A stretch of DNA of 16,796 nt from positions 1 through 16,796 of the forward strand of contig JAJRRZ010000106.1 of assembly GCA_024279045.1 (NCBI GenBank), read 5' to 3'. The stretch's first letter is position 1; each line of letters begins with the position of its first letter. Origin of the DNA: Alphaproteobacteria bacterium. GTDB taxonomy: Bacteria; Pseudomonadota; Alphaproteobacteria; Rhizobiales; Aestuariivirgaceae. The notes below the pieces were generated by a model. The model ran no database searches, was not told the DNA's origin, and saw only the letters and a list, made by a program, of their open reading frames with translations. Shown here in pieces: positions 8,265-16,796 of the stretch. A program made the translations under genes and the position numbers.

Positions 8265-8540
8265 ATGAGCACGATCAGGCTGGAGCGCAATCCCGACCGC
8301 GCGAAGCTGGAGGAAATGGGCGTGTTCGACTGGCCCGTCTGGACGCACGACGTGGCGACCTTTCCGTGGACGTATGACGGCGAGGAGATCTGTTACATCC
8401 TGGAAGGCGAGGTTACGGTTACGCCCGACGGCGGCGAGCCGGTGCACATCCAGGCAGGTGATCTGGTAACCTTCCCCGACGGCATGAGCTGCACGTGGGA
8501 AATCACCAAACCCATCCGAAAACACTATCACTTCCCCTGA
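8265..8540 (+). CDS. Single-domain cupin, DUF861/Cupin_3 type
   Basis: A 91-residue one-domain beta-barrel protein of the DUF861 cupin family, related to the ureidoglycine aminohydrolase and EutQ-like folds. The start ATG 8265 has a clear Shine-Dalgarno (AGGAG, 7 bases upstream). Family marks are FDWPVWTHDVATFPW (21-35), EEICYILEGEVTVTP (40-54), GDLVTFPDGMSCTWEI (65-80) and the ending RKHYHF. The classical cupin metal histidines are absent from both motifs, as is common in DUF861, while Glu41, Cys43 and Cys76 sit where this group conserves them. Small members of this family rarely have a known reaction, so I assign none. It lies 26 bases after the AsmA-family gene and is likely on the same transcript. 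Confidence 0.88.
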   Translation: MSTIRLERNPDRAKLEEMGVFDWPVWTHDVATFPWTYDGEEICYILEGEVTVTPDGGEPVHIQAGDLVTFPDGMSCTWEITKPIRKHYHFP

Positions 8541-8562
8541 AAGCTGACCGCGAAGAAAAGTC

Positions 8563-8587
8563 TTGTGGCCGACGCTGCCGGCCACAA
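8563..8587 (-). terminator. Hairpin between convergent genes, likely terminator for the multicopper oxidase
   Basis: A perfect 8-base inverted repeat (TTGTGGCC, 9-base loop, GGCCACAA) in the 151-base gap where the cupin gene and the oxidase gene converge. Read on the minus strand it is followed by GACTTTTCTT, a moderate T-rich tract, which favours termination of the oxidase transcript. On the plus strand no T-run follows. Confidence 0.45.
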
Positions 8588-8691
8588 ATGCCGTGCTTCG
8601 CCAAAACAAAGTGTTGTGCTGTCTTGTGGAGGCGTTGCCGCACCGCACGACTGGGGAAGAGAGGTCTGATGCCAGCAATGACGAGGGCGGC

Positions 8692-10173
8692 TCAGACCAC
8701 GGTGAACTGGCCCATCATGCCAGCGTCCTCGTGCTCCAGGATGTGGCAGTGATACATATAGGGGTGCTTCGGGTCGGGATAGTCGTCGAAGCGGGCAAGG
8801 ATGCGTACGATCTCGTGGCCATCCACCAGCACGGTGTCCTTGCGCCCGGCCTCGTGGGCGGGCACGGGGCGGCCATTGCGCGACAGCACGCGGAACTGCA
8901 CATCGTGCACGTGGAAGGGGTGCGGCATCGGCGAGGTGTTGCGGATTTCCCAGATTTCCGTGCTGCCGACGGGGATGACCTCGTTGATCAGATTCATGTC
9001 CATGGCCTTGCCGTTGATGGCGAAGGGACTGCGGCGGCCCATCATGCCACCCATCATCATGCCCGGCCCCATGCCCATCTGCAGGTCGAAGCGGCGGGTG
9101 CGCGCGGCGCTGGCGGCATCGGGCGGCGGCAATTCCACCAGCTTGCCGGGCAAGGCGGGTGAACTTTCCAGCACCGGCGCGGGCACGATGCGCAGAAAGG
9201 TGTGCAGCGGCATGTTGCGAAGCCCGGCACCGGAGACCAGCGTGAACGGCTTGTTGCCCACCTTGACGACGATCTCCACCCGCTCGCCGGGAGTGATGAG
9301 CACGTGGGTGCGGCGCACCGGCGCGGGCAGCAGGCCGCCGTCGGAAGCGATCACGTCGAATGCGCGGCCATCGGAGAAACCGATGGCATAGAAGCTGGCG
9401 TTCGCGCCGTCGAGGATGCGCAGCCGCAGGCGCTGGCGGCGGGCTTCGAACATCGGCATGAAGCGCCCGTTGCACAGGGGAATGTTGCCCTCCATGCCCA
9501 TCATCACGTCGTGCATGGACTGGATGTAGAGCAACTGGCCGTCGTTGCCGAACAGCCTGTCCTGAAGCACCAGGGGAATGTCGTCGATGCCGTGATCGCG
9601 CGGCAGGGGAAGGGCGGAGCTGGCGTCATCGTCGATGATGATGGGGCCGGCCAGTCCACGCCAGACATGTGCGCCGGTTCGCTTGTGTGGATGGGCATGA
9701 TACCACAAGGTGGCCGCGGGTTGGCGCACTTCGAATTGTGGTGTCCACGTTTCGCCCGGCGCAATTTCCTGGTGTGGCCCGCCGTCCATTTTCGCTGGCA
9801 GGTGCATGCCGTGCCAATGCAGGGTGGTGGCTTCCTTCAGCCCGTTGTGAACGGCGATGCGCACCGTCTCTCCGCGGCGCAACCGCAGTACGGGGCCGAG
9901 ATAGTCGGCGTTGACGCCGAAGGTATCGGTGGTGATGCCGGAGACGAACTGGTGGCTGCCGGGGCGGATATTCAGCGCGTAATGGCGCACGCCATCTTTC
10001 AGCGTGCCGAGCAACTGCTCCGGCACGGGCAGGGGCTGCGGTGGCTGGTTGCGGGCCTGGGCCAGCATGTCGCGGCGCGACAGCAGCGGCAGCCCGGCCA
10101 GCGCGGCGGCTCCGACGGCGGTTGCGGCCAGGCCGAGGCGCAGGGCAAGGCGGCGGGAAATCTGGTGTTTCAT
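8692..10173 (-). CDS. cueO: Tat-exported multicopper oxidase, CueO type
   Basis: Periplasmic copper oxidase that in CueO relatives oxidises Cu(I) and lowers copper toxicity while reducing oxygen to water. 493 residues from ATG 10173. The N-terminus MKHQISRRLALRLG with a following hydrophobic stretch is a twin-arginine signal, as expected for a cofactor-loaded enzyme. All copper sites are present: HWHG (119-122), YHAHPH (158-163), HPFHVH (418-423) and HCHILEHEDAGMM (475-487), which supply the type 1, 2 and 3 copper ligands including Cys476 and the axial Met. The INGKAMDMN segment before the last domain is also CueO-like. A short methionine-rich stretch (MGMGPGMMMGGMMG, about 366-379) stands where CueO has its longer copper-binding insert. 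Two further in-frame ATGs (10251, 10185) lie upstream, but 10173 gives the cleanest signal. No copper regulator or pump is seen beside it. Confidence 0.94.
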   Translation of the reverse strand: MKHQISRRLALRLGLAATAVGAAALAGLPLLSRRDMLAQARNQPPQPLPVPEQLLGTLKDGVRHYALNIRPGSHQFVSGITTDTFGVNADYLGPVLRLRRGETVRIAVHNGLKEATTLHWHGMHLPAKMDGGPHQEIAPGETWTPQFEVRQPAATLWYHAHPHKRTGAHVWRGLAGPIIIDDDASSALPLPRDHGIDDIPLVLQDRLFGNDGQLLYIQSMHDVMMGMEGNIPLCNGRFMPMFEARRQRLRLRILDGANASFYAIGFSDGRAFDVIASDGGLLPAPVRRTHVLITPGERVEIVVKVGNKPFTLVSGAGLRNMPLHTFLRIVPAPVLESSPALPGKLVELPPPDAASAARTRRFDLQMGMGPGMMMGGMMGRRSPFAINGKAMDMNLINEVIPVGSTEIWEIRNTSPMPHPFHVHDVQFRVLSRNGRPVPAHEAGRKDTVLVDGHEIVRILARFDDYPDPKHPYMYHCHILEHEDAGMMGQFTVV

Positions 10174-10378
10174 GTTGTCGTGCATTCCTTGTGTTGCCGG
10201 GAAGGGACTGTGGGTTGCCGGGACAGGATTGTCGCCGTCCAGCATAGGCAAGGAAGCGGTGCGTTTGCCGTCAACACGGCATCACAAGATGGTGAGTCAG
10301 CCCGGCCCCCATGAAGAGGCATGGCTGATGCGTCATTTGCGCAGATGCCGGGTGAAAGCACTGGGCCTAGGCTTGGCA
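10174..10378. other. Spacer between phhB and the multicopper oxidase gene
   Basis: 205 bases on the upstream side of the oxidase gene. On the minus strand a TTGACG (plus 10269-10274) and a TATGCT (plus 10241-10246) occur 22 bases apart, too far for an ordinary sigma-70 promoter and not a clear match to the CueR-type 19-base spacer arrangement. An eight-base palindrome GCCTAGGC lies near 10364. The size of the gap suggests the oxidase has its own promoter, but I cannot place it firmly. Confidence 0.3.
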
Positions 10379-10648
10379 TTAATGCTCCGGCTTGCAGCAG
10401 GATTCGTAAACGGCGTCCATGCGCCGCGCCAGTTCGCGATCCTTTTCCGTAACCGTGTTGCCGGCATCATGCGTGGTCAGTTTCACGTCCACGCGGTTGT
10501 AGACGTTTGTCCATTCGGGGTGATGATCCAGCGTCTCGGCATGAAAGGCGCAGCGCATCATGAAGGCCATGGCATCGGCAAAGGCGCCGAAATGAAAGGT
10601 GCGGTGCAGGGCGCCGTCGCGTTCTTCCCACGAGTTGCTGATGGTCAT
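10379..10648 (-). CDS. phhB: Pterin-4a-carbinolamine dehydratase
   Basis: Cytoplasmic enzyme that dehydrates 4a-hydroxytetrahydropterin, the product of aromatic amino acid hydroxylases, so that the pterin cofactor can be recycled; 89 residues, the normal length. The start ATG 10648 has a Shine-Dalgarno (GGGAG, 8 bases upstream). The catalytic triad pattern of the family is intact: His42 and His43 in DHHPEW, and His60 in KLTTHD, 17 residues after His43 as in rat PCD/DCoH. No phenylalanine hydroxylase gene is in the window, so the enzyme may act in general pterin or molybdopterin metabolism here, which is inference. It is divergent from the Coq10-like gene across a 100-base spacer that contains a long palindrome. 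Confidence 0.95.
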   Translation of the reverse strand: MTISNSWEERDGALHRTFHFGAFADAMAFMMRCAFHAETLDHHPEWTNVYNRVDVKLTTHDAGNTVTEKDRELARRMDAVYESCCKPEH

Positions 10649-10686
10649 GGTGTTTTCTCCCTTGCTTGCCCTTGAAAGGTAGGCGC

Positions 10687-10705
10687 TTTGCCGCGCCGCG
10701 GCAAA
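10687..10705. promoter_or_regulatory. Perfect 19-base palindrome between divergent phhB and Coq10-like gene
   Basis: TTTGCCGCG, one central C, CGCGGCAAA: a perfect 9+1+9 inverted repeat. It lies 38 bases before the phhB start and 43 bases before the Coq10-like start, close to the middle of the divergent spacer. Symmetry and position suit an operator for a dimeric regulator acting on one or both genes. A hairpin role in RNA is also possible. The binding protein is unknown. Confidence 0.5.
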
Positions 10706-10748
10706 TGGTGGCTTGCCTGTGCGGGTGGGGTTTTCTACATCACGGGGC

Positions 10749-11240
10749 ATGAGGACACACCGTTTCACCCGCTGGCTGCCGTATCCGCCGGAGCATCTGT
10801 TCCGCGTGGTGTCGGATGTGCACGACTACGGGCGTTTCGTGCCACTATGCGTGGGGGCGGAGGTGTGGGACGTGCACGAGGAAGGGGCGGTGAAGCGTTT
10901 CCGGGCGAAACTGGAAATTGCCTATCCGAAGCTGGGGTTGCGCGAGTATTTCACCTCTGACGTGGTGGCTGACGCGGAGAAGCTGCTGGTGGTAGCCACC
11001 TCGCGCGAGGGGGCGGTGAGGGAGCTTGAAAACCGTTGGCTGTTTCGCTCGCGCCGCGGCGGCGCGGATGTAGTGTTCGCGCTGCGCTTCAGCATGGCCT
11101 CGCGCATGCTGGAAATGGCCATGGACGCGGCCTTCGACTATGCGGCGAAGAAGATACTCGATGCCTTCGAGCGCCGTGCGGCGGAGCTGGCGCGCGAGCA
11201 GGGGATGAACGCGCCGGAGCATTCCGGGCGCAGCAGTTGA
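10749..11240 (+). CDS. Coq10/RatA-type START-domain (SRPBCC) protein
   Basis: Small lipid-binding protein of the Coq10 group, which binds ubiquinone or its intermediates and supports respiratory electron transfer; E. coli RatA belongs to the same family. The product from ATG 10749 has 163 residues. Family marks in order: a basic start with YPPEHLFRVVSDVHDYGRFV, then PLC at the end of the first helix pair, the strand-rich middle ending in LENRWLF, and a long C-terminal helix (SRMLEMAMDAAFDYAAKKI) closing the lipid pocket. I preferred 10749 to the upstream ATG 10713 because the family begins with the short MRTHRFTR type of start. The ribosome site is weak (CGGGG). It precedes sdhE by 190 bases and is divergent from phhB. 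Confidence 0.88.
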   Translation: MRTHRFTRWLPYPPEHLFRVVSDVHDYGRFVPLCVGAEVWDVHEEGAVKRFRAKLEIAYPKLGLREYFTSDVVADAEKLLVVATSREGAVRELENRWLFRSRRGGADVVFALRFSMASRMLEMAMDAAFDYAAKKILDAFERRAAELAREQGMNAPEHSGRSS

Positions 11241-11252
11241 GAAAATGATTCA
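11237..11252 (+). repeat. First copy of a 16-base direct repeat with TGATTCA box
   Basis: TTGAGAAAATGATTCA begins at the stop codon of the Coq10-like gene. A second copy with one mismatch lies at 11348-11363. Further TGATTC boxes are at 11289-11294 and 11335-11340, so the gap before sdhE contains four in the same orientation. Confidence 0.6.
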
Positions 11253-11347
11253 ACCCGCCATTCTGCCCACCGGGATTTCTTCATGTAATGATTCGTCAAC
11301 TGTGACAAATGGTTACGCATCGTTTTGCCAGGTGTGATTCAGCCTGC

Positions 11348-11363
11348 TTGAGAAATTGATTCA
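11348..11363 (+). repeat. Second copy of the 16-base direct repeat upstream of sdhE
   Basis: TTGAGAAATTGATTCA, 15 of 16 bases identical to the copy at 11237-11252. It lies 68 bases before the sdhE start, at a distance compatible with a regulatory site for the sdhE-mfd transcript. The TGATTC starts are at 11246, 11289, 11335 and 11357, giving spacings of 43, 46 and 22 bases, close to whole helical turns. Confidence 0.55.
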
Positions 11364-11430
11364 GGTTGCATGAGGCAGTTTTTCCGATTGGATGTGGATT
11401 AGGAGGCTGTTGCGGGACGGGAGGGAGCCG

Positions 11431-11745
11431 ATGTCGAGCAGCAAGCTTGAAATGCGCAAGCGGCGCATCCGGTTCCGCGCCGGTCATCGTGGCATGAAGG
11501 AGATGGATCTGTTGCTGGGGGCGTTGGCGGCGCAGGTGTTGCACGGGCTGGACGAGGCCGGGGTGGGGGCGTTCGAGCGACTGCTGGAGGTGCCGGACGC
11601 GGTGCTGCTGGCGTGGGTGAATGGTGATCATGCGGCGCTGGCGGAATGGGATGCGGCGCTGCTGGCGGATACGCAGTGCGCGGCGCTGCTGGACGGGCTG
11701 CGGTGTATCGGTTTCGCGCCGGGCAGCTATGGCGAGAATCTGTAG
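11431..11745 (+). CDS. sdhE: Succinate dehydrogenase assembly factor SdhE (DUF339)
   Basis: Cytoplasmic chaperone that promotes covalent attachment of FAD to the flavoprotein subunit of succinate dehydrogenase. 104 residues from ATG 11431, which has a good purine-rich ribosome site (GGGAGGGAG). The family core is complete: RKRRIRFRAGHRGMKEMDLLLG (about 9-30) contains the RGxxE motif (Arg20, Gly21, Glu24) needed for flavinylation, followed by the FERLLEVPDAVLLAW helix pair. An ATG 39 bases upstream is in frame but lacks a ribosome site. It is followed by mfd after 33 bases, an arrangement common in Alphaproteobacteria and a main clue to the host's lineage. The Coq10-like quinone protein just upstream also serves respiration. 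Confidence 0.94.
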   Translation: MSSSKLEMRKRRIRFRAGHRGMKEMDLLLGALAAQVLHGLDEAGVGAFERLLEVPDAVLLAWVNGDHAALAEWDAALLADTQCAALLDGLRCIGFAPGSYGENL

Positions 11746-11778
11746 CCGTGCGTGGGTGCTGCTGGTATCTGGGTGTGC

Positions 11779-15327
<3,549 letters not shown>

Positions 15328-15337
15328 ATTGCGCAGG

Positions 15338-15366
15338 TTGACGCTCGGGGAATAGCACTTTTTAAT
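15338..15366 (+). promoter_or_regulatory. Near-consensus sigma-70 promoter upstream of the 77-residue protein gene
   Basis: TTGACG (15338-15343), a 17-base spacer and TTTAAT (15361-15366): five of six matches to each consensus element with ideal spacing. It lies just past the mfd stop in an A+T-rich island. Transcription would begin near 15373, leaving a leader of about 145 bases before the TTG start. Confidence 0.6.
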
Positions 15367-15376
15367 TGTATTTGCA

Positions 15377-15386
15377 TTGTGCACAA
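15377..15386. promoter_or_regulatory. Palindrome TTGTGCACAA at the predicted transcription start
   Basis: A perfect 10-base palindrome that would lie at about +4 to +13 of the promoter at 15338-15366, a usual position for a repressor operator. No regulator can be named from the sequence. Confidence 0.35.
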
Positions 15387-15463
15387 CCTTTTGTTATGCA
15401 TCTCCATGTTGCACGTAAGGGCTGCTTGTTGGCCAGCGTGTGGTCTGTCAAATTTGGTGAGCC

Positions 15464-15498
15464 TGTTGCCTGGAGGGGATTGTGCAGGGTCGGCAACA
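15464..15498 (+). ncRNA. Leader hairpin just before the ribosome site
   Basis: TGTTGCC (15464-15470) pairs perfectly with GGCAACA (15492-15498) across a 21-base loop. The stem ends 7 bases before the Shine-Dalgarno of the 77-residue protein gene, so its folding could influence translation. It is not one of the riboswitch classes I can recognise. Confidence 0.35.
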
Positions 15499-15519
15499 CA
15501 GGAAAGGGGGGAGTGTATC

Positions 15520-15753
15520 TTGAGCCCAGAAAAACAGCAGAAAACGGAAAACACCGGGGAGAACCGGGAGTATTTGGAGCGCATGGAGGTTGATGCTCCG
15601 CCGGCGGATGTGGCGCAATATGTCGCTGACATGGTGCTGGAACTGCGCAACATGGCGAAGGACAACAAACTGGAATTCCTCGCCTATCTGCTGGAAATGG
15701 CCTACCAGGAGGCCTTCGATCTGTCGCAGCAGAAAAAGCAGGGCGATGGATGA
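15520..15753 (+). CDS. Small helical protein of unknown function, TTG start
   Basis: 77 residues from the TTG at 15520. That start is chosen because GGGGGGAG (15506-15513) lies 6 bases before it; the in-frame ATG at 15379 would add an unlikely cysteine-rich leader. The first 25 residues are polar and probably disordered (MSPEKQQKTENTGENREY). The rest looks like two amphipathic helices: APPADVAQYVADMVLELRNMAKDN and LEFLAYLLEMAYQEAFDLSQQ. I recall similar small proteins with a LELRxMAKxxxLEFLAYLLxMAYQEA pattern in alphaproteobacteria, without a known role; that is memory, not a search. No signal peptide, metal motif or enzyme motif is visible. It has its own strong promoter upstream and ends 48 bases before the Sel1-repeat gene, so the two may share a transcript. 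Confidence 0.72.
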   Translation: MSPEKQQKTENTGENREYLERMEVDAPPADVAQYVADMVLELRNMAKDNKLEFLAYLLEMAYQEAFDLSQQKKQGDG

Positions 15754-15769
15754 GCGGCATTTTCCGCTC
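15752..15769 (+). other. Hairpin overlapping the stop codon of the 77-residue protein gene
   Basis: GAGCGG, a six-base loop (CATTTT) and CCGCTC form a perfect 6-base stem starting inside the TGA stop. No T-run follows, so it is not a typical intrinsic terminator; it could be a partial terminator or an RNA-stabilising hairpin between this gene and the Sel1-repeat gene. Confidence 0.35.
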
Positions 15770-15801
15770 TCCTGGCCGGGAAAATCTGATATGACGCCTG
15801 C

Positions 15802-16779
15802 ATGGCCGCAGGTGTAGTGGCATATGCAAAATTGCACAGAGTGATTCGCGCGAGGCTGGCAGGCAGTGTTGTGGCTTGCGGCATGGGTCTGGCGTGTGCG
15901 TTTCCGGTGGCGGCGCAACCACTACAGTTGCCGGGCAGCCCGGGGGTGGAGGTGATTGCGCCCCCGGCTGGCAGTCCACGCGCGCCCGGCAAGCGCGAGA
16001 CCACGGAAGCAACGCGGCGCCAGCCAGCAGCCAAGCCGGTGGCGCCAAAGCCACGCCAGCTGACGCGCGAAGAGCAGCAGCGGCGCGCCCGCTTGCTGAA
16101 GCGGGCCAGGGCGGGTGATCCGGCAGCGATGCGCGAATTGGCGGTGCTGCATGCGCAGGGCGGGCTGGGTTTCAGGAAATCTCTGGCCAGGGCAGCGCAC
16201 TGGTATCGGCTTGCGGCACAGGCGGGGGATGCGCAGGCGCAGTTCCGTCTGGGGCGATTGCTGCTACATGGCGGTGATGGCGTGCGGCGCGCACCACGGG
16301 TGGCAGCGGCGCTGTTCCTGGCGGCGGCGCGGCAAGGGCATGTAGCGTCGATGTACTGGCTGGCGCACATGCTGGAGAGGGGCATTGGCATGCCGCGCGA
16401 CATGAACGAGGCGCGCAAGTGGTATATGAAGGCGGCGGAAAAGGGCCATGCTCCGGCAATGGTTGCCTTGGGGCTGATGGCTCTTACCGGGCGTGGCACC
16501 CAGCGTGATTTTGAACAGGCACGCACATGGTTCGCCAAGGCAGCGGAACAGAAGGATGGCTGGGCGCTGAACAACCTCGGCGCGATGTACGAGATGGGCT
16601 GGGGTGTGTTGAAGGATCGCGAGAAGGCGGTCATCTTCTATGAACTGGCACGCGAGAATGGCAATCCGGCAGGGGCGCGCAACCTGGCGCGGCTGGGTGA
16701 GCTGAAGCCGCAACATAACGAGCAGGGGCAGGCGGCGAGTTCAGCAGATGCGCAAGGCGCGGCAGCGGCGCGCAACTGA
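15802..16779 (+). CDS. Exported Sel1-repeat (SLR/TPR-like) protein
   Basis: 325 residues. Sel1 repeats are helix pairs that stack into a curved scaffold for protein contacts. Five repeats follow each other at about residues 105-140, 142-178, 179-214, 215-251 and 252-287, each with the A.....LG/LA..Y..G.G...D...A..WY..AA..G pattern; the third (HMLERGIGMPRDMNEARKWY) and fourth are the clearest. A signal peptide precedes them (ARLAGSVVACGMGLACAFPVAAQ, probable cut near residue 39), then a Pro/Ala/Lys-rich linker (40-88). The start is uncertain: ATG 15802 has no clear ribosome site, and GTG 15841 would give a neater signal peptide (VIRARLAG). The C-terminal 25 residues are low complexity (Ala, Gln, Ser). 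Likely a periplasmic scaffold protein; the partner is unknown. Confidence 0.9.
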   Translation: MAAGVVAYAKLHRVIRARLAGSVVACGMGLACAFPVAAQPLQLPGSPGVEVIAPPAGSPRAPGKRETTEATRRQPAAKPVAPKPRQLTREEQQRRARLLKRARAGDPAAMRELAVLHAQGGLGFRKSLARAAHWYRLAAQAGDAQAQFRLGRLLLHGGDGVRRAPRVAAALFLAAARQGHVASMYWLAHMLERGIGMPRDMNEARKWYMKAAEKGHAPAMVALGLMALTGRGTQRDFEQARTWFAKAAEQKDGWALNNLGAMYEMGWGVLKDREKAVIFYELARENGNPAGARNLARLGELKPQHNEQGQAASSADAQGAAAARN

Positions 16780-16796
16780 AGTTGTTGTGGCCGTGG

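Noticed and set aside
15372..15400. Second promoter TTGCAT-N17-TATGCA before the 77-residue gene
   Set aside because: Only three of six matches at each element; the pair at 15338-15366 is much better.

Overview
The window is G+C-rich, densely coded chromosomal DNA from what is most likely an alphaproteobacterium. The strongest clue is the sdhE-mfd gene pair, a common alphaproteobacterial arrangement. The style of the Coq10-like START protein, the long AsmA protein and the small 77-residue helical protein agree with this. I see no tRNA, rRNA, CRISPR array, insertion sequence or phage gene, and no gap between genes longer than about 230 bases.

Layout. (1) 1-1535, plus strand: the end of a tungstate uptake operon, with tupB (permease, cut by the window edge) overlapping tupA (periplasmic binding protein) by the four bases ATGA. 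The ATPase gene tupC is not in the window. (2) 1648-2073, plus: a small cysteine-containing protein of unknown function. (3) 2300-3916, minus: a ClC-family chloride channel or transporter with a C-terminal CBS domain, read from a TTG codon behind a strong Shine-Dalgarno. (4) 3991-8540, plus, divergent from the ClC gene: a very long AsmA-family envelope protein with an unusual coiled-coil and basic tail, followed 26 bases later by a one-domain DUF861 cupin. (5) 8692-10648, minus: a Tat-exported CueO-type multicopper oxidase and, upstream of it, pterin-4a-carbinolamine dehydratase (phhB). (6) 10749-15327, plus: a Coq10/START protein, sdhE (flavinylation factor for succinate dehydrogenase) and mfd (transcription-repair coupling factor). 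(7) 15520-16779, plus: a small conserved-looking helical protein with its own near-consensus promoter and a structured leader, then an exported Sel1-repeat protein.

The genes do not form one pathway. Themes that recur are metal and envelope homeostasis (tungstate import, copper oxidation, AsmA, exported Sel1 protein) and respiratory chain support (Coq10-like quinone chaperone next to the SdhE flavinylation factor). No clearly new multi-gene system is visible. The best leads are the odd C-terminal tail of the AsmA protein, substitutions at key ClC positions, a perfect 19-base palindrome between phhB and the Coq10 gene, a cluster of TGATTC boxes before sdhE-mfd, and the promoter, operator-like palindrome and hairpin leader before the 77-residue protein.
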